NCBI GenBank assembly: GCA_950295325.1
Contig: OX485808.1
Coordinates: forward strand, 31,270,527 to 31,334,526
Reading direction: 5' to 3'
Source of the DNA: Polytrichum commune
Taxonomy: Eukaryota; Streptophyta; Polytrichopsida; Polytrichales; Polytrichaceae
Length of the DNA stretch: 64,000 nt
Under the pieces are notes generated by a model that saw nothing but the letters and a program-made list of their open reading frames with translations, searched no databases and was not told the origin of the DNA. The position numbers were made by a program, and so were the translations under genes. Within the stretch, counting starts at the first letter, position 1. Each line of letters opens with the position of its first letter. Of the stretch, positions 11,505 to 24,006 are shown piece after piece.

Positions 11505-12075
11505 TCAACACCTTTTTGAAATTTTTCTTTAATTATTTTCAATTATTTTACAAATGGCCCTCATATAAATTATATTACAAATGGCTTTAAAACGATTTTA
11601 TAAATCTTCAAGAAAATTGAAATGAGGCATCTTGATGATGAGGTGACTAATATCAATATTTTGGTACTATTAACTTTCTCTTAAAATTTCCTTTGTTTTT
11701 TCAAATTGTTTACAAATTCCCCTACCCTTCCTAGGGATTTTTAAAAAAATTTACAAATCTTCAAAATATTGAAAGTACACACCTTGGTAGCAAGGTACTA
11801 ATATCAAAATTTAGTTACTCTTAACTTTGTTTGAAATTTTTCTTTATCTTTCTCAAATTGTTTACAAAGGGCTTTCATGGTGATTTTAAAAACTCTTCAA
11901 AAACTTAGAATTAGTCACATATGTGCTAAGATGAGCAATATCAACATTAGGTGCTTAAGCTTCTATGAAAAATTCCTTTATTTCTCTCGAATTGTTTACA
12001 AATGGTCCTCATAACGCTTCCCATGGCTTCGAAGAGGATTTTACAAATCTTCAAGAAATTAAAACTAAGCATTTC
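11505..12075 (-). repeat. ~150-bp tandem repeat array, short copy
   Basis: About four units contain the motif attgtttacaaatgg every 140-160 bp. The sequence is closely similar to 49196-49690. Read on the minus strand the last unit encodes LSFNFLKICKILFE and RTICKQFERNKGIFHRSL, the same protein frame as the larger array, with mostly conservative changes between copies. Confidence 0.7.
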
Positions 12076-12552
12076 TATAACAGGTGATGGAAACACCTTG
12101 AGGATAGAGTGTGGGGAAAGAAATGGGAGATTGAAGGACAAGAAATAAAAAGAAATGATGGTGGCAAAGGAAATTAGAATGGGGTGTACTAGAAAGATGA
12201 GAATCAACAGCAAAAGACAGATAACTAACGGGCATTGAAGGCATAATTTGTGAAGCTCCTGTTATTTCCAAGTGCAAACAATCACATGTCAACATCTTTT
12301 GGTTTTCTTCTTGTTGTTGTTTTTTTTTTTTTTTAATTTACCAACATCATAAGAGACTTATTTATACGTATTGCGGGACGGGTATTTTCATTTCCAAACT
12401 AGTTTTGGGACGGGTTGTTTTTTCTTTAACCTTTCCATGGACGGGTTGGTTTAGAAACTACCGGTTTTGGGACTTATTTATATGTTTTGCAATTTTTTTT
12501 GCCTTTCAATTCAAGGTTTTTGGACGTGGACGGGCAAAAACTTTGTGAAAAA

Positions 12553-14150
12553 TCAGCCCTCCTCCCCGCTACGAGTGGATTTCACGGCTGGTACGTCGGC
12601 CTCCGCATCCTCCTCCATGTTGTGCTCCTCGTTTTGCTCTGAAATGTTGCCGCTCGTGCCCAAGTCCTCCACGTTCGATTTGGCGGATATGTCCACCTTG
12701 ACCGCAGGTGCTTCATCAACTCTCCCACTTGGACATAACCTGTGAAAATAAGGCGATTTGTATTGAAGATCTCGTCTGACAATCATGAGATCATTTTCCA
12801 AAATAGACGAGACGATTTCATGAAGAATGCAAGTTGTTTCATATTTTTTTTCCCTAGACAAAAAATACTACAATTTTTCAAAGTGGAAAGTTGTCTCACC
12901 CCCTACTAGTGCACTACATTCTCCCTACACTTAACATGGTAATCCGCATTTCCATACAGAACATTGCCTAAATCGGCTACCTCATGAGTACATTACCACT
13001 TGACTCCCATTGGCTACACTAAGTGTACACGCATTGAAGTTGCCACCGAGGCATGAATCGGTTTTAGAAACGGCACTTCACCATTATGACGGCGGTCTAG
13101 TGCACATCTAGAGGGTGGTTAACGGGTTATGGTATTTCTAACTTAAAGCTTATCTGCAAATTTGAAGCTACATCGCGACTAATCGTGCCCTTGTAACCCG
13201 TTGAATTCAATCCCTCCGCAACCAATCTATCCCCATCATCAAGGGTTGAAAGTGCTTGATCGACCTTTCTCGTAGCTAGATTCTCGGGGAGGTCACTAGC
13301 AAAAATTGTGTAAACAACATGCGATAAAAAATAAGGTCTAATATATTCATTGTAGATAAATTTGGCAAAAAATATACATATAATATAGGGAGTTTTAAAA
13401 TAGTGAAACATGTTTACATGGAAAACACCATCACATATAATGGCCACTTTTATTTAGTCAGTACATGTAAAATAACGTGGAGACAATTATTAGGGGTAGT
13501 GGGTTTAGGGTAGGGTTTGTGCTTGTGGATGAAAAGAGGTAATTATCTTCTGAAAACGCTTGGATGAATGACTTCGCAGGTTGGTTGGCTTGAACGTTAC
13601 TGAACCAACGTATCCAATGTGGAGTTAATGTTCTCTACCTACATGCCGGGAGGAAAAATTTCAAAGTGTTGTTTGAATTGCAATCTACTTTCCAATTTTC
13701 TTTGGCAGTATAAGCAAAATAAAGTATTTCAAATTGATTCCCCCAAAATTACAATTATTGATAGGGTGTATCAAAATACAAGCATTCACCTTTATTTTGA
13801 AAAATACCATACCTTATAATCTTTTCTACAAGATAAACACCCCCCCCCCCCCGGCAATAAATAAGTCATGAGCGCACTTGTATGCATTGATATAAGAGGG
13901 AATGACCTCCCCGAGGCTAGATTATGTTTGGTAATACCCAGACCAACTTCACAACCTCTATAGGTTCTAGATCGTTATGAGGAAAAACTTTGTTTTGTGT
14001 GTCTACCTTAGATGTGTTGCTTGTAGAATTTGGAGCACCACTTTGTGCTAGACTACACTCCAGAGTTGCTTGAGACGATAGAAGATTCCTCATGGCAAGT
14101 AGCTCCCCTTCAAGATCATATTTTTCTTGTGAAGCTATGCCGGACATAAC
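12553..14150 (-). pseudogene. Fragments of an unrecognised (probably transposon-borne) gene
   Basis: Three minus-strand blocks look coding. 14147-13917 (76 codons, MSGIASQEKYDLEGELLAMR) has a diverged partner at 55233-55003. 13310-13127 holds LPENLATRKVDQALSTLDDG. 12740-12553 is acidic (SKSNVEDLGTSGNISEQNEE), begins after a TTCACAG acceptor and is GC-rich. Whether they belong to one gene is unproven. A run of 13 C at 13840-13852 borders the region. No domain is recognised. Confidence 0.3.
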
Positions 14151-14219
14151 ATACTGAATTTAGAAAGAATTTCAAGACACTAATACAAGTAATCCACAGC
14201 CCACATTGGTCCAATGCGG

Positions 14220-14877
14220 TAAATAACCTCACCAACAAGGCTAGCACTAGACTCAACTGCCAAAAAAAAAACTTCCACTGGTCATTGACTCAAATTTGAA
14301 TAGAGATTTCTAAATAGCAAGCATGAAAAATAACCTGAGAGGCATTGAAGTATTCTTGACGCCCTTGCCTTATGAATGCATGCCCTTGAAATTAGGCAAG
14401 GGTGTTCAAAGGAGCACTTCACAAAGTAGGAGGCTTAAACACATAAGAAAAACAATAGTAGCAGCAATTGCAATTTGGTATAGGCATAACCATAATCAGT
14501 GCTAAGGTCGCATATATTGAAGACAAGCGTGGTGATTCAAGATCACATTAGGTTTTAACTTTGCCATCACTCTAAGGTAGCTTGTTTTCCAGTCCCACAT
14601 ATGCTCTCATACAAGCAATAACAAGGGAAGGTAATGAACCTAATAATGCGGTATAATAATTGGCATAAACATTTTTTTGCATCTCCTAGGCACATGACTT
14701 ATTGAGATCCTCGCACAATATTCTTACGGCTTGCAAAAGACACCAATCAATTCTAAGAGTATCGAGATATTGAAGTGCAATTTGGAGCTACTAGTGAAGA
14801 TCAACACTTTTATCACCTAGTACCACTCCATGCCATAAAGTTTCCATGTATATCTCAACAACTCTGACTACCCCATG
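14220..14877. other. Intergenic, 3' flank of the NLR gene; nothing recognised
   Basis: AT-rich sequence without repeats or domains that I can identify. Confidence 0.4.
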
Positions 14878-15301
14878 AAAAGTTTTTCAAACATGTCAAC
14901 ATTCCAAATCATTGCTCCACGTGTTTCAAAGCTCAACAGTTTCAACAATCAAGTTCCTCCAAGGTTATGAGGTTGCTCAATGTGGAGGGAAACACTTCCA
15001 ACGCCTCACACTCCCCCAAGAAAAGTTATTTAAAACGTGTCAACATTCCAAATCCTTCGCGCACGTGTCTTAAAGCTCCACATTCGGAAAAATTGAGTTC
15101 CTCCAAGGCTATGAGGTTGTTTAATCCTAAATGAAACACTTCCAACGCCTCACACTCCGACATGCCAAGCTCTTTCAAACATGTCAACGTTCCAAATCCT
15201 TCGGGCATATGTTTCAAAGCTTGACATTGATAAAACTAGAGCTCCTCCAAGACTATGAGGTTGCTCAATCCAGAGGGAAACACTTCCAACGCCTCACACC
15301 C
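14878..15301 (-). pseudogene. Decayed LRR units beyond the stop codon of the NLR gene
   Basis: Three more 48-residue LRR units continue past the stop at 15302-15304. They carry several nonsense codons: a Trp codon of the consensus has become TAG at about 15233-15235, and further stops lie near 15030 and 14940. They also show more substitutions than the units upstream (for example a 63-codon open stretch at 15217-15026). They were probably coding before the stop arose and have drifted since. Confidence 0.8.
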
Positions 15302-18300
15302 TTACATGATAAGTTTTTTCAAACATGTCAACCTTCCAAATCCTTCGGGCACGTGTTTCAAAGCTTGACAATCGGAGAAATCGAGTTCCTCCAAGGCTAT
15401 GAGGTTGCTTAATCCGGAGGGAAACACTTCCAACGTCTCACACCCCCACATGACAAGTTTTTTCAAACATGTCAACGTTCCAAATCCTTCGGGCACGTGT
15501 TTCAAAGCTCGACATTGACAAAACCAGAGCTCCTCCAAGGCTATGAGGTTGCTCAAGCCGGAGGGAAACACTTCCAATGCCTCACACTCCGACATGTCAA
15601 GCTTTTCCAAACATGTCAACGTTCCGAAACCTTCGGGAACGTGTTTCAAAGCTCGACATTTGGAAAAGTTGAGCTCTTCCAAGGCTATGAGGTTGCTCAA
15701 TCCGGAGGGAAACACTTCCAACGCCTCACACCCCCACATCGAAAGTTTTTTCAAACATGTCAACGTTCCAAATCCTTCGGGAACGTGTTTCAAAGCGCGA
15801 CATTGGGAGAAATTGAGTTCCTCCAAGGCTATGAGGTTGCTTAATCCCGAGGGAAACACTTCCAACGCCTCACACCCCCACATGCTAAGCTTTTTCAAAC
15901 ATGTCAACGTTCCAAATTCTTCGGGCACGTATTTCAGAGCTCGACATTCGGAGAAATCGAGTTCCTCCAAGGCTATGAGGTTGCTCAATCCGGAGGGAAA
16001 CACTTCCAATGCCTCACACCCCCACATCGAAAGTTTTTTCAAACATGTCAACGTTCCAAATCCTTCGGGAACGTGTTTCAAAGCGCGACATTGGGAGAAA
16101 TTGAGTTCCTCCAAGGCTATGAGGTTGCTTAATCCGGAGGGAAACACTTCCAACGCCTCACACCCCCACATGCTAAGCTTTTTCAAACATGTCAACGTTC
16201 CAAATTCTTCGGGCACGTATTTCAGAGCTCGACATTCGGAGAAATCGAGTTCCTCCAAGGCTATGAGGTTGCTCAATCCGGAGGGAAACACTTCCAATGC
16301 CTCACACCCCCACATCGAAAGTTTTTTCAAACATGTCAACGTTCCAAATCCTTCGGGAACGTGTTTCAAAGCGCGACATTGGGAGAAATTGAGTTCCTCC
16401 AAGGCTATGAGGTTGCTTAATCCGGAGGGAAACACTTCCAACGCCTCACACCCCCACATGCTAAGCTTTTTCAAACATGTCAACGTTCCAAATTCTTCGG
16501 GCACGTATTTCAGAGCTCGACATTCGGAGAAATCGAGTTCCTCCAAGGCTATGAGGTTGCTCAATCCGGAGGGAAACACTTCCAATGCCTCACATCTCCA
16601 CATGCCAAGTTTTTTCATACATGTCAACCTTCCAAATCCTTCGGGCACGTGTTTCAAAGCGCGACATTGGGAGAAATTGAGTTCCTTCAAAGTTATGAGG
16701 TTGTTCAATCCGGAGGGAAACACTTCCAATGCCTCACACCCCCACATTGAAACTTCTTTCAAACATGTCAACGTTCCAAATCCTTCGGGCATGTGTTTCA
16801 AAGCGCGACATTGGGAGAAATTGAGTTCCTCCAAGGCTATGAGGTTGCTCAATCCGGAGGGAAACACTTCCAACGCCTCACACCCCCACATGCTAAGCTT
16901 TTTCAAACATGTCAACGTTCCAAATCCTTCGGGCACGTGTTTCAAAGCTCGGATTTTGGAGAAATCGAGTTCCTCCAAGGCTATGAGGTTGCTCAATCCG
17001 AAGGGAAACACTTCCAACGCCTCACACCCCCACATGCTAAGCTTTTTCAAACATGTCAACGTTCCAAATCCTTCGGGCACGTGTTTCAAAGCGCGACAGT
17101 GATAAAACCACAGCTCCTCCAAGGCTGTGAGGTTGCTTAATCCGGAGGGAAACACTTCCAACGCCTCACACTTCCACATGCCAAGCTTTTTCAAACATGT
17201 CAACGTTCCGAATCCTTCAGGCACGTGTTTTAAAGCGCGACATTGATGAAACCAGAGCTCCTCCAAGGCTATGAGGTTGTTCAATCCAGAGGGAAACACT
17301 TCCAACGCCTCACACCCCCACATGCTAAGCTTTTTCAAACATGTCAACGTTCCAAATCCTTCAGGCACGTGTTTCAAAGCGCGACATTGGGAGAAATTGA
17401 GTTCCTCCAAGGCTATGAGGTTGCTCAATCCGGAGGGAAACACTTTCAATACGTCACATCTCCACATGCCAAGCTTTTTCAAACATGTCAACGTTCCAAA
17501 TCCTTCGGGCATATGTTTCAAAGCGCGACATTGATAAAACCAGAGCTCCTCCAAGGCTATGAGGTTGCTCAATCCGGAGGGAAACACTTCCAACGCCTCA
17601 CACCCCCACATGCCAAGCTTTTTCAAACATGTCAACGTTCCAAATCCTTCGGGCACGTGTTTCAAAGCACGACATTGGGAGAAATTGAGTTCCTCCAAGG
17701 CTATGAGGATGCTCAATCCGGAGGGAAACTCTTTCAACGCGTCACATCTCCACATGCCTAGTTTTTTCAAACATGTCAACGTTCCAAATCCTTCGGGCAC
17801 ATGTTTCAAAGCGCGACATTGATAAAACCAGAGCTCTTCCAAGGCTATGAGGTTGCTCAATCCGGAGGGAAACACTTCCAACGCCTCACACCCCCACATG
17901 ACAAGTTTTTTCAAACATGTCAACATTCCAAATCCTTCGGGCACGTGTTTCAAAGCGCGACATTGGGAGAAATTGAGTTCCTCCAAGGCTATGAGGTTGC
18001 TTAATCCGGAGGGAAACACTTCCAACGCCTCAAACCCCCACATGCTAAGTTTTTTTAAACATGTCAACGTTCCAAATCCTTCAGGCACATGTTTCAAAGC
18101 TCGACATTCGGAGAAATCGAGTTCTTCCAAGGCTATGAGGTTGCTCAATCCGGAGGGAAACACTTCCAACGCCTCACACCCCCACATGCTAAGCTTTTTC
18201 AAACATGTCAACGTTCCAAATCCGTCGGGCACGTGTTCCAAAGTGCGACATTGATAAAACCAGAGCTCCTCCAAGGCTATGAGGTTGCTCAATCCGGAGG

Positions 18301-21300
18301 GAAATACTTCCAACGCCTCGCACCCCCACATGCTAAGCCTTTTCAAACATGTCAACGTTCTAAATTCTTCGGGCACGAATTTCAGAGCTCGACATTCGGA
18401 GAAATCGAGTTCCTCCAAGGCTATGAGGTTGCTCAATCCGGAGGGAAACACTTCCAATGCCTCACATCTCCACATGCCAAGTTTTTTCATACATGTCAAC
18501 GTTCCAAATCCTTCGGGCACGTGTTTCAAAGCGCGACATTGGGAGAAATTGAGTTCCTTCAAAGTTATGAGGTTGTTCAATCCGGAGGGAAACACTTCCA
18601 ACGCCTCACACCCCCACATTGAAACTTCTTTCAAACATGTCAACGTTCCAAATCCTTCGGGCACGTGTTTCAAAGCGCAACATTGGGAGAAATTGAGTTC
18701 CTCCAAGGCTATGAGGTTGCTCAATCCGGAGGGAAACACTCCCAACGCCTCACACCCCCCCATTCTCAGCTTTTTCAAACATGTCAACGTTCCAAATCCT
18801 TCGGGCACGTGTTTCAAAGCTCGACATTTGGAGAAATCGAGTTCCTCCAAGGCTATGAGGTTGCTCAATCCGAAGGGAAACACTTCCAACGCCTCACACC
18901 CCCACATGCTAAGCTTTTTCAAACATGTCAACATTCCAAATCCTTCGGGCACGTGTTTCAAAGCGCGACAGTGATAAAACCAGAGCTCCTCCAAGGCTAT
19001 GAGGTTGCTTAATCCGGAGGGAAACATTTCCAACGCCTCACACTTCCACATGCCAAGCTTTTTCAAACATGTCAACGTTCCAAATCCTTCGGGCACGTGT
19101 TTTAAAGTGCGACATTGATGAAACCAGAGCTCCTCCAAGGCTATGAGGTTGCTCAATCCGGAGGGAAACACTTCCAACGCCTTACACCCCCACATGCTAA
19201 GCTTTTTCAAACATGTCGACGTTCCAAATCCTTCGGGCACTTGTTTCAAAGCGCGACATTGATGAAACCAGAGCTCCTCCAAGGCTATGAGGTTGCTCAA
19301 TCCGGAGGGAAACACTTCCAACGCCTCACACTCCCACATGCCAAGCTTTTTCAAAGATATCAACGTTCCAAATCCTTTGGGCACGTGTTTTAAAGTGCGA
19401 CATTGATGAAACCAGAGCTCCTCCAAGGCTATGAGGTTGCTCAATCCGGAGGGAAACACTTCCAACGCCTTACACCCCCACATGCTAAGCTTTTTCAAAC
19501 ATGTCGACGTTCCAAATCCTTCGGGCACTTGTTTCAAAGCGCGACATTGATGAAACCAGAGCTCCTCCAAGGCTATGAGGTTGCTCAATCCGGAGGGAAA
19601 CACTTCCAACGCCTCACACCCCCACATCGAAAGTTTTTTCAAACATGTCAGCGTTCCAAATCCTTCGGGCACGTGTTTCAAAGCGCGACATTGGGAGAAA
19701 TTGAGTTCCTCCAAGGCTGTGAGGTTGCTTAATCCGGAGGGAAACACTTCCAACGCCTCACACCCCCACATCGAAAGTTTTTTCAAACATGTCAACATTC
19801 CAAATCCTTCGGGCACGTGTTTCAAAGCGCCACATTGGGAGAGATTGAGGTCCTTCAAGGCTATGAGGTTGCTCAATCCAGAGGGAAACACTTCCAATGC
19901 CTCACACTTCATAATTTGAAGTTTTTTTAAGGATTTGAATGTTGCAAAGCCATTGGGAATTTTTCTTAGAGTTTGGCAATCATAAATTCGCAAACATTCT
20001 AAAAATACCATATGGTCAATTTCAAAGATAAAATTCTCGAAGTTATCACAATTTACTAGTAATATGCCTTTGAGATACGGAAACGTGAATGATCCTGATG
20101 AACTAAAATCAAGAAAATCACAATTATAGAGTTGTAAAACACACATTTGATGTAGAAATGTTTGGGCAATGTTCCAAAAGTTGTCAACGAAAGTCTTTTG
20201 TTGTTCAATAGACTTGTCATTTTCAAGTGAAAAGTGGATCTTCAACCATCGTAGTCGGACAGAATGCTTTAAGATATCAAAAAGAACATCCACATCATCA
20301 CAATTTTGAACGCTCAATAATCGGAGGTTTGGCACGTCTTTCATCTTAAAACTCCCCTCATATGTGGACTTATGCTCAAGCCTTTCAAATGACATGCCTT
20401 CTACATGTTCTATACTCTGCATGCGCAAACAAATGACATGTTATAAATCAATATTTTCAACAATTTATTCAAGTTTGTTTCCATGTTTTGGATTTAAGCA
20501 TGACAACATTGACAAAAACAACTAGGTACACATTCAATCGACACCTATTGGACATAAATTCCAAATATGTTCAAATACCTTAAACTTCCTTGATATAACA
20601 TCAAGCTTTATTTGCACAGTTTAGGACGGGGGTTTGTTAACCTAGTTCTACTTGCAAAACATGCTCAGAATAAGATGTTAAACTTGATTGAGACCTATTT
20701 CCACACTCGACTTCTGTTGTTGCAAAATTCATGAGGTTTATGTACCTTATTTCAAAGATGTATGAATTTGATACTACAAGGATTATATCAAAAAACTATT
20801 ATGTTGATCAATATATTGGATAATGATTTGTAGTGGACCATGGAGAACTTTGGTCATGGATACTTTCCAATTTTCTCTAGGATGATCAAGAGTGGGTTTT
20901 TTTACAATGTTTGCATCCTCGCTTGTGGCATAATCTAATTCTTTTGTAGTGGAAATCAAAGGGGTGTGTTTGGATGATACTAACCTTTTGCTTACAATGG
21001 TCGGTGAATGTTCCCAAACAAAAATTCATAAGTCGAGTTTCTTTGAATTCTCCCAAGTTTGCGAGCATACGACCCATGGCACACAATTGATCATGAATTT
21101 TCAATATTCCACCATCCACTGTCACAAGTGACTTGCTATTTAAATTTTCCAAGGTTTTTTTAGCAATGTTGGCATCAAGGTCAGATATTCTAATCATGTC
21201 TTCCACCCAAAAATAAAAACCTGGAAGGTATGGATCTAGTTGGTTGAAAAAACAAGAGATGTCAATAAACATGTTTCTTTCTCTATCATCTAGCTCATCA

Positions 21301-23895
21301 AAGCTTATCCTCAATTTCTCCCATATTTGTTCATCTGGACTTCCATCATGTCTAGCCTTCAACAATCTATGCAACGTTCTCTCCCATATTCGTAATCGTC
21401 TCTCCCCATGCATGCATTTGCCCATTACCTCCAAACTCAATGGAAGCCCACCACAAGCATTCACAATCTTCTCAGCTACATGTTCTAAACAAGGCTCACA
21501 TGATCGGTCGGTCCCAAAGGCATGCATGGAAAATAGTTCCATAGGTTTATCACCCTCAAGGGTCTTCATGTTTACGATGCCGGCCTTGGGTATATATCGT
21601 CCAAAATATTGCCAACCACGAGAACTTGCAATCAACTTACTGCCATTAACATCTTTGAGTATGTGATCACCTAATAGTTGATGTAAGTCAATATGTTCGC
21701 TCACATTGTCTACAACAATGAGAATATTTTTTGTTTTGCAAATATGTTCCATCGTTATTCTTGCTTCTACCAATGTTTTTACTTGAGGTGCCACTTGCGT
21801 ATCTTCCAACTTGTGCTTGAATATAAAAGTACATGTTTCACCCTTAAAATCACCTACAAAGCATGTCCCATCAAACCGGTGGGAGATATGTACACTTAGA
21901 GCATTGGCCAATGTTGACTTGCCGATTCCACCCATGCCAACGATCCCCAAACTACCAATTTTTTGCAATTGCCTTTCGAATTGAAGTATTTGGTCTTTGA
22001 TACCAATCAATCTCTTAGGTCCATTCCTGGTATTATTGACCTACAAGAATTTCAACATCCAATATTAGCTTTATAAAAAATTACATGTCAGATCATAGCA
22101 TTTTCCAAACTAACCCAAAGATTCAATATTACTAATCTCACTTAAGATTGAAATATGATATGCATACTATATTTGACAGTGAGCAAAATAATATCAACAA
22201 CACAATTACCTTATCAAGAGTTTGATGTAATAATGGGTCGTTGCATGTATCTTGAGGCAAACTACCATATTCTCCAATTTTGGGCATAAATCGTAACCAG
22301 AAGCTCAGGGTCACAAAAACTTGAAACAATAAGACTATTTGACAAAAGGCACTATGAATAATTCTCACGAAGTCGGTCCACCATTGCTTGGGATTCATCA
22401 ACAAACCATAGCTCCATGATGGTTCTCTATGTTGAAGTATTTCATCCATAGAAATGGCATTCTTGAACATTGCGTTCTTCAATGACCTTAATGTATTGCA
22501 AATGTCAAGAAATGTGGGCCTCTTTGATGGATCCAAAGACCAACAATCATGTATTAATGACTTCAATTCCTTCGAGCAATTTTCCGGTAGCTTTGGTCTC
22601 TTGCCATCATGTATAAACTTCCAATAATCTTTGGGTGAAATCTCACCAAAAGGTTTTTCTCCTGAAAGAATCTCAAAACTCGTCATGGCAAAACTAAATA
22701 CATCGGTTTTAAATGCATTTACTTCCAAACTTCGATTTTCAAATGCCTCCGGTGCCATATATTGAAAGGTGCCGTAACGAAATTGACCTGTGGGCACTTG
22801 TGGTGATTCCTTTACTTCAATTTTTGATATACCAAAATCAATCAACTTCACGTGCACATATTCAAGGCGACCATCTGACTTTGAGACATCCATGGAAGTC
22901 ACAACAACATTGTTGGGCTTCAAATCGCGATGTGCTACCTTCATATCATGAAGGTAGCACATTCCGCTTGCAATTTGTAACATAATATCCATTTGAACGG
23001 CTTCCGTGATTAAAGCTTTCTTTTCCACCAATAATTTGCACAAGTCCATCTTTCCTCGTTCCATGACTAGTTCAAATTTCTCAATCTCTCCAACAAGAAA
23101 ACCACAACAAAAAAAATTGATAATGTTTGGATGATTTAATCCCCCCAATATACTTGCTTCTTTCAATAAAACTCTCTTGTATTCAAGGTTTGGAACTTCC
23201 ATCACCTTTGTTGCAGTTTCAAGGCCTACCCATTTAGTAGGTAGTATAGCACATCCCTTTGTGCCTGTTACACCCAAAGGAAGAGATAATTCTTCTGAAT
23301 GCTTTGAATGTGGATAATCAGAAGGGAAAACAATTTTATCCAATTCTTCACCTCGAACCAATTGTAGACCTTTCACTCGTTTCAATAGGTATTGTGCAAG
23401 TGCACGATCCTCAATTGTGCCAATTTTCGAATGCTCTAAGAGGATTTTGTGTAGTGAATTTTGGTCCTCTTCAACTTCATCAATGGATGCTGGATAGAAT
23501 GTGGCACAACTTTGAGTCTGAAGAATATTTTGGCTTTGACCTCGATAACACATTTGAGATATGTCACACATTGTACGGAAACAACATTCCAAGTCCAAGA
23601 GGAGCTCTCTAAAAGCCTCTTTGTTGTTTATTTGCAATATTGCATTATAGCACCAATCTTCCTTGCAGCATTCATCAACCACATTTTTTGCTTTGTTCAC
23701 AATCCAAACTAAATCGTGTTCAACTTCAGTGAAGGCATCCCTCCGGGCGCCTTTGTTGATCTTCTGAATTGCTTCCACACCCTTTCGGAAGTTTGCCACC
23801 AAATTGTTGCATTGCTTTTCATTCAAAAGAATCGACCTTGATAATCTTATCATATCTTCCACAATCCCCAAAGATTTCTTCATGTTGTCTGACAT
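15302..23895 (-). CDS. Protein kinase-NB-ARC-LRR immune receptor (PNL-type NLR), about 2618 aa
   Basis: Three coding exons: 23895-22210, 22040-20985 and 20416-15302. The introns are 22041-22209 (AAG/GTAATT...TTGTAG) and 20417-20984 (AAG/GTTAGT...ATGCAG), both phase 0. Residues 1-115 are a Leu/Lys/Glu-rich helical region. A kinase spans about 205-475: ATK Lys near 230, HRDLKPNN at 322, DFG at 353, APE at 381, all intact. A strongly hydrophobic stretch follows at about 511-535. The NB-ARC has P-loop GMGGIGKST near 598, ILIVVDNV near 670, CGGLPLS, FIDISCFF and an MHD-like IHD. The LRR exon starts with ~160 irregular residues, then 32 units of 48 residues (64 LRRs, LTCLKKLSMWGCEALEVFP / LIALEELNFSQCRALKHVPE). 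NLRs sense pathogen effectors and trigger cell death. The start at 23895 (MSDNMKK) is preferred over 24006 because an AG acceptor at 23991-23992 suggests a spliced 5' UTR. Confidence 0.85.
15304..19923 (-). repeat. 144-bp tandem array encoding paired 24-residue LRRs, 32 units
   Basis: The period is exactly 144 bp: the LKKL motif recurs 1536 residues apart over 32 intervals. A higher-order 288-bp block is repeated essentially identically three times at about 15723-16586. A longer block (16580-17100) recurs at 18440-18975. A 288-bp block with the private variant catgtcgacgttcc occurs at 19140-19250 and 19430-19540. Because 144 is divisible by three, long antisense open frames appear; they are shadows. 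Confidence 0.95.
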
Positions 23896-24006
23896 TTTGG
23901 AAGCGTTACAACAAGAAAATTCGTTGTTTTGATATTTGACTTTTCGTGTGAAGATTTGTGATGATAAAGTCGAAGTTTGCAGCACAATACCTGTGAATCC
24001 ACACAC

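Noticed and set aside
15543-17102. 519-codon plus-strand open frame over the LRR array
   Set aside because: It is antisense to the LRR exon; a 144-bp period (divisible by three) keeps shadow frames open. The protein has no recognisable domain.
15304-19923. CRISPR-like regular repeats
   Set aside because: The units are 144 bp, contiguous, translate to LRRs, and lie in a plant gene with introns. The palindrome array at 7.8 kb is likewise not CRISPR: spacers are related to each other.
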